Origin: an uncultured bacterium
GTDB taxonomy: Bacteria > Bacillota > Clostridia > Christensenellales > QALW01
Assembly: GCA_905214315.1 (NCBI GenBank)
Contig: CAJMLN010000003.1
Coordinates: forward strand, 1 to 64,000
Length of the DNA: 64,000 bases
Direction: 5' to 3'
The notes under the pieces are model-generated. The model was given only the letters and a program-made list of their open reading frames with translations, ran no database searches and was not told the DNA's origin. Each line of letters starts with the position of its first letter. Position 1 is the first letter of the stretch. Positions 50,760-59,014 of this stretch are shown one piece after another. Both the position numbers and the translations under genes were made by a program.

Positions 50760-51627
50760 AGCGGAACAGCAAACAGCGGCGTATAGCCATGTGGCGGAAG
50801 AGGAGATGAAACGGCTGCTCTCTGCCCAGGGAATTCCTGCCCAGCTGCAGGAGACAATGGCCTACAGCGTGTTAGCCGGGGGAAAACGGCTGCGGCCGGC
50901 ACTGCTGCTGGGTGCCTGTGAAATGTGCGGCGGTACGATAGAACGGGCACTGCCGTTTGCCTGCGCGATGGAGTTTATCCATACTTATTCTTTGATTCAT
51001 GATGATCTTCCGGCAATGGACAATGACGATTACCGCCGCGGCAGACTTACATCGCATAAAAAATACGGTGAGGCCAAGGCGATTCTTGCCGGAGACGGAC
51101 TTTTGAGCTATGCCTTTGAAATTTTATTGAATGCCTGCTGCGATCAGAATTCTGTGCAGGCGGCAAGAATCATAGCTTCTGCCGCGGGCGTAAGAGGAAT
51201 GCTGGCCGGTCAATGGGTGGATGTGGATTTAAACGGCAATGTTTTTGATGCGTCTACGATGGAATATATTCATTTGAACAAGACGGCGGCGATGATCATA
51301 GGTGCGCTGCGCGCGGGGGCGTTTTGCGCCGGCGCACAGAAAGAGGAAATTGAAAGCCTAAGCTGTTATGGACGGGAGATCGGCTATACATTTCAGATTA
51401 TCGATGACATACTGGATGTGGAAGGCAGCTTTGCAGAGCTGGGAAAAGATACCGGTAGTGATGCAGCTAATCAAAAAACGACTTATGTAACGCTTTACGG
51501 AATTGACGGCGCACGAAAAAAAGCGAAAGAGCATACACAGCTTGCTGTGGCGGCCCTGCAGCATTTTGGAGGTCGTGCCGAATTTTTTATAGAACTGGCG
51601 GAATATCTGCTGAATAGAAATAAGTAA
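50752..51627 (+). CDS. ispA: polyprenyl (farnesyl) diphosphate synthase
   Basis: 291 residues. First aspartate-rich motif DDLPAMDND near 84-92 and second DDILD near 220-224, with GGKRLRPALLL near 41 and FQIIDDIL. The short-chain arrangement before the first motif suits farnesyl diphosphate synthase. It ends the nusB-ispA operon; dxs, a frequent next gene, is not present. Confidence 0.94.
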   Translation: MIKAEQQTAAYSHVAEEEMKRLLSAQGIPAQLQETMAYSVLAGGKRLRPALLLGACEMCGGTIERALPFACAMEFIHTYSLIHDDLPAMDNDDYRRGRLTSHKKYGEAKAILAGDGLLSYAFEILLNACCDQNSVQAARIIASAAGVRGMLAGQWVDVDLNGNVFDASTMEYIHLNKTAAMIIGALRAGAFCAGAQKEEIESLSCYGREIGYTFQIIDDILDVEGSFAELGKDTGSDAANQKTTYVTLYGIDGARKKAKEHTQLAVAALQHFGGRAEFFIELAEYLLNRNK

Positions 51628-51787
51628 AATACCACTTTGCTTCTATGTTTTTAAAAAATATAGAAAAAAGCAGGAAAATAGAAAAAATCTTCAAAAATAC
51701 AGGTACTTTTGACAAATATCTGTATATTTCGCTGTGGAGAAATATGTATTTTAATGGTAAAATTGGATAAAAAAGGAGAAAAATAAA

Positions 51788-51949
51788 ATGGATAATGAAA
51801 ATTTTACCGAATTGTGGAATCACTATACCTATGTTTACAATGCTTTAGCGGAATATTTTGAAGATAACTGTCTTTCGGCACAGAAGCTGCTGGAACTGGA
51901 TCGGGTGGTGGGAAAATTATTTATTATTTGCAATAGGTATATGAAATAG
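51788..51949 (+). CDS. small Spo0E-like protein
   Basis: 53 residues from ATG 51788, behind AAGGAG. Two helices are predicted. The second, SAQKLLELDRVVGKLFI, resembles the SQELD signature of Spo0E-type aspartyl-phosphate phosphatases that drain the sporulation phosphorelay, keeping the ELD core but with Leu in place of Gln. It stands alone between ispA and the TSUP genes. The assignment rests on length, helix pattern and the ELD core, so it is tentative. Confidence 0.55.
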   Translation: MDNENFTELWNHYTYVYNALAEYFEDNCLSAQKLLELDRVVGKLFIICNRYMK

Positions 51950-51997
51950 CGGCTTCGGGCAAAAATATAGTGTATATTTATATTTTTGGTGAAATAG

Positions 51998-52339
51998 ATG
52001 AATAGAATACTATTACATGCTGCCGCGTTGGCCGCTGGTCTTACTAATGGCCTGTTGGGAACCGGAGGCGGAATTATTGCACTCCCTTTGTTGTATTCAG
52101 CTTTAAAGGATGAAAAAGAAGCGCATGCATCTGTGGTGCTTTTTATTTTGCCGCTTTCCCTTTTAAGCGCGGTAATTTATAGGAAAGATATTGAACCGAA
52201 TTTGTTGCTGCCATTGTGCGCCGGTGCAGCTTTGGGCGGCGCGGCGGGGGCGTTTTTATTGAAAAAAGCACCGGTAGGTATCATTAAAATTATTTTTGGT
52301 CTTATTGTACTTTATACGGGAATCAGGTCATTGCTATGA
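51998..52339 (+). CDS. TauE/SafE (TSUP) transporter, N-terminal half protein
   Basis: 113 residues with four hydrophobic helices and the repeat motif GLLGTGGGIIALPLL near 18-32, the first half of a TSUP sulfite/organosulfur exporter. The stop overlaps the next start (ATGA), and that gene encodes the second half. Each half has its own start; the pair probably assembles in the membrane. Confidence 0.85.
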   Translation: MNRILLHAAALAAGLTNGLLGTGGGIIALPLLYSALKDEKEAHASVVLFILPLSLLSAVIYRKDIEPNLLLPLCAGAALGGAAGAFLLKKAPVGIIKIIFGLIVLYTGIRSLL

Positions 52340-52740
52340 TTGCATTTTTGATAGGATTGTTTTCTTTTTTGCTGGCGGGGCTGGGATTGGGCGGCGGCGC
52401 ACTTTTGATTCCGTGCCTTACTGCGTTCTTTCATATGGCGCAGAGCGATGCGCAGTATGTGGGACTGATTGCCTACCTTCCCGCGGCCTTGGGGGCTATG
52501 ATATATGGATTGAAAAATAAGATGATCCGGGCTAAGGAAACGGTCTCACTTGTGCCTGCGGGATTGCTGGGCGCGGCAGCAGGTGCTTTGTTTAGCAGGA
52601 ATGCTGATAATGCTTTTTTGAAAAAAATATACGGAATCTTTTTAATTTTTTTTGGAATATATATGATTTTTTCAGCCGTTAGAAGCAAAAAAAAAGAGCC
52701 ATTGCTCAGAAAAGCAAATAAAAAACAAAATAATATATAA
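52336..52740 (+). CDS. TauE/SafE (TSUP) transporter, C-terminal half protein
   Basis: 134 residues with four hydrophobic helices and the second TSUP repeat GLGLGGGALLIPCL near 16-29, ending in a lysine-rich cytoplasmic tail. It is coupled to the first half by a 4-nt overlap. The full-length family is about 250 residues in one chain, so this is a natural two-gene version or an old split. The substrate is not assignable. Confidence 0.85.
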   Translation: MIAFLIGLFSFLLAGLGLGGGALLIPCLTAFFHMAQSDAQYVGLIAYLPAALGAMIYGLKNKMIRAKETVSLVPAGLLGAAAGALFSRNADNAFLKKIYGIFLIFFGIYMIFSAVRSKKKEPLLRKANKKQNNI

Positions 52741-52871
52741 AATTTTCTGTAAATTTTATCAAAAAAACAGAATTGCCTCTGGATTTTTGGCCGCAGATAT
52801 TATATAATACTATAAATCTATGTTTAATTAAATTAGTTTATATTATATTTTTACTTTCGGAGGAGATTTTT

Positions 52872-54380
52872 ATGAGAAAAATAGCTATTATGGATGTAGG
52901 ATCAAATAATGCCCGTTTGATTCTTGTTTATATCTATGAGAATGGAAGCTATCGGATTGCTGACCAGCTGAAAGAGCCGGTACGGCTGATTTCAGACATG
53001 GGGCATGACAATATCATTAAGCCGCGCCGGATTCAGCAGCTGATTAAAACCATCAATATGTTTAAGCGCCTTTGCGCCGCTAACGATGTGGACGAGATCT
53101 ATGCCTGCTGCACGGCGGCGGTGAACCGTGCGGCCAATCAGCGCAGTTTTTTAGATGAAGTTTATGCCACAACGCAGATTGAGCTGGAGGTGCTTTCTGG
53201 CGAAAAGGAAGCTACCCTTGTATATCAAGGGGTTATCAATACCATGGATATTGATAGCGGCGTGATTATGGATATCGGCGGCGGAACTACGCAGCTGGTA
53301 CATTTTGAAAAGCGCAGTATTAGAAATCTTGCGTGCCTGCCCTTTGGCACGGTGACCCTTACGGAACTGTTTGGTCTGGCGGATAAAGTAAAACAGGAGC
53401 AAATCGATGCCATTGAAGATTTTTACCGCCAGCAGCTGGAAGAAGTGCCGTGGCTTTCTGTCGTGCAGGGGCTTCCGCTGATCGGCGTGGGCGGCTCTTT
53501 CAGAAATCTGGGCAAAATTATGCGTATGAAGAGCAAAAGAGATATCGGTACGCTTCATAACTATAACATACGCGTAAAGGAAATCGATGCTTTGTATGAA
53601 AATATGTGCCGGTTGGATTTGGACCGCCGTATGAAAATCAAGGGGCTTTCCAATGAGCGGGCGGATATCTTTTTAGCCGCTTTTGCCGCCATTAAAACAA
53701 CGGTCAATTATATCGGCTGCACGGATATCTTTATCAGCTGCAGCGGTCTGCGGGAGGGCATTATGTTCCAACAGATCGATCCCCAGCTGGCAGTGAAACC
53801 GGTACAGCATGTATTGGACTATTCCCTTGCCAATGTTTTGGGGCTGTTCCAGGAAAATATTGCCCATGCCAATAATGTGGCCAAGCTTTCGCTTTTGATG
53901 TTTGAACAGCTGCGGCAGCTGCACAAGCTCCCCAATTCCTATATGCGTATTATCAAAACGGCAGCTACGCTGCACGATATCGGTACGACGATCAAGTATC
54001 ATGATCACCATAAGCACAGCTTTTATCTGATATTGAATTCCAATATTTACGGCCTCAGCCATCGGGAACATCTGATGAGCGCTTTTGTGGCCCTGGCGCA
54101 TCGCAAGGATGATGTGAAAAAAGAGTGCCAGCGTTATTCGGACATGATTACAGCTGACGATGTGGCAATTATCTATAAGCTTGCGGTGCTTGTACGGATT
54201 GCCGAAAGCTTTGACAGGGCTATGGCAAATGTGGTGGAATCGGTTTCCTGTGATATTTTAGGTGATTCCGTTATTATGAAAACACAGGCCACGACGGACG
54301 CTTCCCTGGAGATTAAAGACGCGCATACCTGCGGGGATATGTTTAAGCGCGCGTATGGAAAAAATCTTGTTATACTTTGA
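52872..54380 (+). CDS. ppx: Ppx/GppA phosphatase with HD-like C-terminus
   Basis: 502 residues. The ASKHA N-terminal part shows IAIMDVGSNNARLILV, AACCTAAVNRA-type sequence, and MDIGGGTTQLVHF near 136 with GVGGSFRNLGKI near 209. The C-terminal domain has HDIGTTIKYHDHHKHS near 373-388, typical of the HD domain of polyphosphatase/pppGpp phosphatases. It degrades polyphosphate or pppGpp. ATG 52872 follows GGAGGAG; the open frame upstream from 52773 is AT-rich leader. Confidence 0.92.
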   Translation: MRKIAIMDVGSNNARLILVYIYENGSYRIADQLKEPVRLISDMGHDNIIKPRRIQQLIKTINMFKRLCAANDVDEIYACCTAAVNRAANQRSFLDEVYATTQIELEVLSGEKEATLVYQGVINTMDIDSGVIMDIGGGTTQLVHFEKRSIRNLACLPFGTVTLTELFGLADKVKQEQIDAIEDFYRQQLEEVPWLSVVQGLPLIGVGGSFRNLGKIMRMKSKRDIGTLHNYNIRVKEIDALYENMCRLDLDRRMKIKGLSNERADIFLAAFAAIKTTVNYIGCTDIFISCSGLREGIMFQQIDPQLAVKPVQHVLDYSLANVLGLFQENIAHANNVAKLSLLMFEQLRQLHKLPNSYMRIIKTAATLHDIGTTIKYHDHHKHSFYLILNSNIYGLSHREHLMSAFVALAHRKDDVKKECQRYSDMITADDVAIIYKLAVLVRIAESFDRAMANVVESVSCDILGDSVIMKTQATTDASLEIKDAHTCGDMFKRAYGKNLVIL

Positions 54381-54397
54381 TTTAGGAGAAAGAGCAC

Positions 54398-56605
54398 ATG
54401 CGGGTAGTACTTGAAAAAATTTTGCTAAAAAACGGTACGGAAATTGCGGCGGGCACACAGCCCGGCGCAAAAGAAGGAACGATCAGTTACGGTATTTTAA
54501 AGGCGCATAATACCTGCGCGGATATGAAAAAACTGAAAATACGGTTTGACGCGCTGGTTTCTCATGATATTACATATGTGGGCATCATTCAGACGGCTCG
54601 GGCCAGCGGTCTGAAAAAATTCCCGGTACCCTATGCGCTGACCAACTGTCATAACAGCCTGTGCGCAGTGGGCGGCACGTTGAACGAGGACGACCATCTT
54701 TTTGGCCTTTCCGCGGCAAAAAAGTACGGCGGAATGTATATTCCACCGCATCTTGCTGTAATTCATTCCTATGCGCGGGAGGAGCTTGCCGCCTGCGGAA
54801 GAATGATTTTGGGCTCTGACAGTCATACCCGCTATGGGGCGCTGGGCACGATGGCGGTCGGTGAGGGCGGACCGGAGCTGGTAAAGCAGCTGCTGGAGCG
54901 CACGTATGATATTGATTATCCCCAGGTGATTGCCGTTTATTTAAAGGGAACGCCGCGGCGCGGCGTAGGCCCACATGACGTTGCGATTGCGCTTTGCAGG
55001 GAGGTTTTTGCCTCCGGTGCAGTAAAAAACAAGGTTCTGGAATTTGTAGGCCCGGGTGTGGAGGGGCTGAGCGTGGATTTCCGCTGCGGCATTGATGTAA
55101 TGACAACGGAGACCACTTGTTTAAGCTCCATATGGAAAACGGATGAAAAAGTACATAATTATTATAAAATCCATCAAAGAGAGGAAGACTATACATGTCT
55201 TCGGCCTGCTGCGGTTGCGGAATACGACGGGTTGATAGAAATTGACCTCGGCGAGATTGAACCAATGATTGCCCTGCCGTTCCATCCGAGCAATGCCTAC
55301 ACCATAAGAGAGTTTAAGGCCAATGCTGAGGAAATTCTGGCTAAACTGGACGAAGAAATCAAGCAGCAGTATCCCAGCTGTTCCTGCTGTGTTTCAAAAA
55401 AACTGGACGCAGAGGGCTTTCATGTAGATCAAGGGGTCATCGCCGGCTGCGCGGGCGGGATTTTTGAAAACATTACAGCGGCAAATGATATTTTAAAGGG
55501 CGGGAATACTGGTAACGGCGCGTTTTCGTTAAGCGTGTATCCGGCCAGCCAAAGCGTGTATCTGGAGCTTGTACAAAAGGGCGTGATCGGCGATTTAATG
55601 GAGACCGGCGCCGTGATTAAAACGGCGTTCTGCGGTCCGTGCTTCGGTGCGGGCGATGTTCCGGCAAATAACGCGTTCAGCATCCGCCATACCACAAGAA
55701 ATTTCCCCAACCGTGAGGGCAGTAAGCCCGGGGAGGGGCAGCTTTCGCTTGTGGCATTGATGGATGCACGCAGTATTGCGGCAACGGCAGCTCAAGGTGG
55801 TATTTTAACCGGCGCGGATGAATTGGATATAGAATATACGCCTTATGAATATACTTATCACGGCGATATCTATAAAAAACGCGTGTACGACGGCAGGAAT
55901 CACCCGCTTCCAGAGACGGATCTGATTTTAGGACCTAATATTGCAGACTGGCCGGCCCTTAAAACCATGCCGCAGCAGGTACTGGTACGCTTGTGCAGCG
56001 TGCTGCGGGATGATGTGACAACGACCGACGAGCTGATTCCTTCGGGGGAGACCAGTACGCTGCGGTCTAATCCCTATAAGCTTTCCCGCTTTACGCTTTC
56101 GAGAAAAGATCCGGAATATGTGGCGTGTGCCGATCAGGTGGCGGAGATTGAAAATAGTCCGGCACGGGAGCAGCTGTTTGCAAGTTTGAATGCGCTTGAC
56201 GGCGTGGAAATTACCGATTGTGTGTTTGGCAGCGCTGTGTTTGCCAATATGCCCGGGGACGGCTCGGCGCGCGAGCAGGCGGCCAGCTGCCAAAAGGTGT
56301 TGGGGGGCTGGGCCAATATCGCTATAGAATATGCAACCAAGCGCTACAGGAGCAACCTGATCAACTGGGGAATTTTGCCTCTTTTGATCGATAAAATCGG
56401 AGCTGAGAAACTGGAAAAGGGTGATTATGTATTCCTGCCGGAAATTCGCAGCAATCTGGAAAAAGCAGAAAATACTACAAAAGCAATTCTGATTAAAGAC
56501 GGCAAAGCCGAGGAACTTACGCTTGGTATTGTGCCGATGACTAAGGATGAACGGGATATTCTGCTCAGCGGAGGACTGATCAATTACTATTCTGCGCAAA
56601 AATAA
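54398..56605 (+). CDS. aconitase-superfamily hydratase
   Basis: 735 residues. Family marks are GSDSHTRYGALGTMAVGEGG near 138-157, CSCCVSKKLDAEG near 328, VIAGCAGGIFENI near 346 and FCGPCFGAGD near 408, where the cysteines can ligate a [4Fe-4S] cluster. The C-terminal swivel-like domain contains the RSNLINWGILPL segment near 647. It is not the canonical TCA aconitase (about 640 or 890 residues) but the YbhJ-like hydratase class; the substrate is unknown. ATG follows TAGGAGA, 17 nt after ppx. Confidence 0.88.
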   Translation: MRVVLEKILLKNGTEIAAGTQPGAKEGTISYGILKAHNTCADMKKLKIRFDALVSHDITYVGIIQTARASGLKKFPVPYALTNCHNSLCAVGGTLNEDDHLFGLSAAKKYGGMYIPPHLAVIHSYAREELAACGRMILGSDSHTRYGALGTMAVGEGGPELVKQLLERTYDIDYPQVIAVYLKGTPRRGVGPHDVAIALCREVFASGAVKNKVLEFVGPGVEGLSVDFRCGIDVMTTETTCLSSIWKTDEKVHNYYKIHQREEDYTCLRPAAVAEYDGLIEIDLGEIEPMIALPFHPSNAYTIREFKANAEEILAKLDEEIKQQYPSCSCCVSKKLDAEGFHVDQGVIAGCAGGIFENITAANDILKGGNTGNGAFSLSVYPASQSVYLELVQKGVIGDLMETGAVIKTAFCGPCFGAGDVPANNAFSIRHTTRNFPNREGSKPGEGQLSLVALMDARSIAATAAQGGILTGADELDIEYTPYEYTYHGDIYKKRVYDGRNHPLPETDLILGPNIADWPALKTMPQQVLVRLCSVLRDDVTTTDELIPSGETSTLRSNPYKLSRFTLSRKDPEYVACADQVAEIENSPAREQLFASLNALDGVEITDCVFGSAVFANMPGDGSAREQAASCQKVLGGWANIAIEYATKRYRSNLINWGILPLLIDKIGAEKLEKGDYVFLPEIRSNLEKAENTTKAILIKDGKAEELTLGIVPMTKDERDILLSGGLINYYSAQK

Positions 56606-56620
56606 CAGGAGGATGTTTGA

Positions 56621-57622
56621 ATGGGATTTTTTACTCGTGATTTGGGTATTGATCTGGGAACCGCCAATACGCTGGTGTATTTGCGGGGAAAGGGGATTAT
56701 TATAAGGGAGCCCAGTGTTGTTGCGGTCAAAGTTTCCGGCAGCCGGAAGGAAGTCTTGGCTGTGGGAGAACAAGCTAAAAGTATGCTGGGGAGGACGCCG
56801 GGGAATATTATTGCGGTAAAGCCTTTGCGTGACGGCGTAATTGCCGATTTTGACATTACGGCGGCGATGCTTTCGGATATTATTCACCGTGCGATGCCGA
56901 GGGCCTTTTCCCTTACGCGCACGCGCGTTGTGATCTGCGTGCCCTGCGGTGTTACCGGGGTGGAACGTAAGGCTGTTGAAGATGCGGCGAAGAATGCGGG
57001 CGCCAGCCATGTGGTGATTATGGAAGAGCCGAAAGCCAGTGCCATCGGTGCGGGATTGCCGGTAAATGAGCCCGCGGGAAGTATGATTGTGGATATCGGC
57101 GGCGGCTCCAGTGAAATGGCGGTGATTTCTTTAGGAGGAATTGTAGTTTCAAAATCACTTCGGATTGCGGGGAATAAGCTGGATGATTCGATTACTAATT
57201 TTGTAAAAAAGGAATTCAATCTCGCAATCGGTGAACGTACTGCAGAAGAGATTAAAATTCAAATTGGTTCGGCATATCCTACAGGAGAGGAATATTCTAT
57301 GGATATCAGAGGGCGCGATCTGATATCGGGGCTGCCTAAAACGGTTACCATTACCTCTGCGCATGTGCGGGAGGCCTTGCGGGAACCGTTGATGGCGATT
57401 ATTGACGCTATTAAAGTTACCTTGGAAGATACTCCGCCGGAGCTGGCGGCTGATATTATGGAACGCGGTATTTATTTAGCCGGAGGCGGCGCGCTGCTGG
57501 GCGGCATGGATACGTTGATTAAGTATGAAACCGGTATGCCGGTAGTGATTGCAGACTCTCCGCTGGACTGCGTTGTAAACGGCGCGGGCAAGGCGTTGGA
57601 GGATCTGGATTATTTAACGTAA
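56621..57622 (+). CDS. mreB: rod-shape protein MreB
   Basis: 333 residues. Actin-fold motifs DLGIDLGTANTLVY, the EEPKASAIGAGLP segment near 131, VDIGGGSSEMAVISL near 151 and the ATP-binding YLAGGGALLGGMD near 287 are intact. It forms membrane-associated filaments directing lateral wall growth. It is only 15 nt after the hydratase and has GGAGG at its start. Confidence 0.96.
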   Translation: MGFFTRDLGIDLGTANTLVYLRGKGIIIREPSVVAVKVSGSRKEVLAVGEQAKSMLGRTPGNIIAVKPLRDGVIADFDITAAMLSDIIHRAMPRAFSLTRTRVVICVPCGVTGVERKAVEDAAKNAGASHVVIMEEPKASAIGAGLPVNEPAGSMIVDIGGGSSEMAVISLGGIVVSKSLRIAGNKLDDSITNFVKKEFNLAIGERTAEEIKIQIGSAYPTGEEYSMDIRGRDLISGLPKTVTITSAHVREALREPLMAIIDAIKVTLEDTPPELAADIMERGIYLAGGGALLGGMDTLIKYETGMPVVIADSPLDCVVNGAGKALEDLDYLT

Positions 57623-57635
57623 ACGGAGACGGCCG

Positions 57636-58475
57636 ATGAAAAGTCTTGGGCGCAAACGCATTAAAATTATCAAATATATTTCTATAAGTCTTGCAATTGT
57701 CATAACGCTGCTGATTCTTATGTTCAACAGCGGCGTTGCTGTGCTCAGGCAAATATCAGGTTATGTGGTGAATCCTGTTATCAAGGCGGCAGATGCTACG
57801 CTTGATGGAATCGGTAACTTTTTTGCCAGCTTCGGTTCCCGAATGCGCCTGAAGGAAGAATTGGCCGCAGCTCAGGAAAAACTGATGCAGTTTGAAAATA
57901 TTCAGTCGGTTGCCGATGAGGTGAAGGCGGAAAACAATCAGCTGATGGCGTTGCTGGGGGAGAGTGAAAAATACCCTGAATTTGAATATCAGTATGCGAA
58001 AGTCATTCTCCGCAGCGTGGATGACTACAGCGCTACATATACATTGAATAAAGGTGAAAATGACGGAATCAGGGCTAATATGGTAGTAATATCTTACGGC
58101 GGCCTGGCGGGAAAGATTATTGAAACTACCGGAGATACTTCCATTTTACTTGCAATTACGGATTCCCGCTGCGGCGTGCCCGCGCTTTCGGAGGCCAGCC
58201 GGGATATGGGGATTGTGAAAGGTGTGAGTGATTCCGGCACAACCGCCGGCTACTGTGTTATGACGGAATTGCCTACCAATGCGATTATCAAGCCGGGGGA
58301 TACCGTTATTACCTCTGGCATGGGAGAGGTATTTCCGAAAGGAATTACGGTGGGAACGATTACCGAGGTTTCCAAGGGAAATTTGAACCAGATCAATTCT
58401 TCTGCCCGTTTGACCCCTGCCGTAGATTTTGATCATTTGGAAAATGTTTTGATTATAACAAATACGGGAGAATGA
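57636..58475 (+). CDS. mreC: rod-shape protein MreC
   Basis: 279 residues. One N-terminal transmembrane helix (about 11-30), a coiled coil near 65-110 (LKEELAAAQEKLMQFEN) and the extracytoplasmic beta domain with ILRSVDDYSATYTLNKGENDGI and MVVISYGGLAGKI. It links MreB to the elongation synthases. It is located 13 nt after mreB. Confidence 0.95.
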   Translation: MKSLGRKRIKIIKYISISLAIVITLLILMFNSGVAVLRQISGYVVNPVIKAADATLDGIGNFFASFGSRMRLKEELAAAQEKLMQFENIQSVADEVKAENNQLMALLGESEKYPEFEYQYAKVILRSVDDYSATYTLNKGENDGIRANMVVISYGGLAGKIIETTGDTSILLAITDSRCGVPALSEASRDMGIVKGVSDSGTTAGYCVMTELPTNAIIKPGDTVITSGMGEVFPKGITVGTITEVSKGNLNQINSSARLTPAVDFDHLENVLIITNTGE

Positions 58476-58479
58476 ACAC

Positions 58480-59004
58480 ATGCGTACTTTTGTGATTATT
58501 CTTTTATCAGCGGGTTCTTTTTTTGCACATATCATTCTTTCACCTCTTCTTGGCATTTTCGGGGCAAAAATAGATTTTATTATGCTGAATCTTGTGGGCT
58601 TGGCATTTTTTACAAAAAAGTGGTATCCGCCGGTATTGGCTGGCGTTTATTCGGGTATTTTAGTGGATATTACGACGCAGGCGGGCACTTATATCAATAC
58701 GGGGATGTATCTTGCACTGGCTGTCCTTGCCGTAATTGCCATAAAAATTATCAAGCAAAATTACTATGTGCTGTTCATTTTTTCGGTATTCGTTGCCGTA
58801 TGCGTAAAGCATTTCCTTTTGATTTTTGTACTTTATATCATGCGGTTGTCGGAAAGCGCCTCTTTCATGACTTTTGTACACGGTCTGCCTTCGGCGCTTT
58901 ATACGGCGGTAATTTCTGCGGGGACATATTTTATTCTAAAAAAGATATTTTCGTTGAATTTTATGCAGGAAAATCCTACAGAACGCAATAAGTATGTTTT
59001 TTAG
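58480..59004 (+). CDS. mreD: rod-shape protein MreD
   Basis: 174 residues, five or six hydrophobic helices, with LLGIFGAKIDFIMLNLVGLAF and YSGILVDITTQ segments as in MreD. It is the membrane component of the elongasome, 4 nt after mreC. Confidence 0.92.
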   Translation: MRTFVIILLSAGSFFAHIILSPLLGIFGAKIDFIMLNLVGLAFFTKKWYPPVLAGVYSGILVDITTQAGTYINTGMYLALAVLAVIAIKIIKQNYYVLFIFSVFVAVCVKHFLLIFVLYIMRLSESASFMTFVHGLPSALYTAVISAGTYFILKKIFSLNFMQENPTERNKYVF

Positions 59005-59014
59005 GTGGTGAAAA

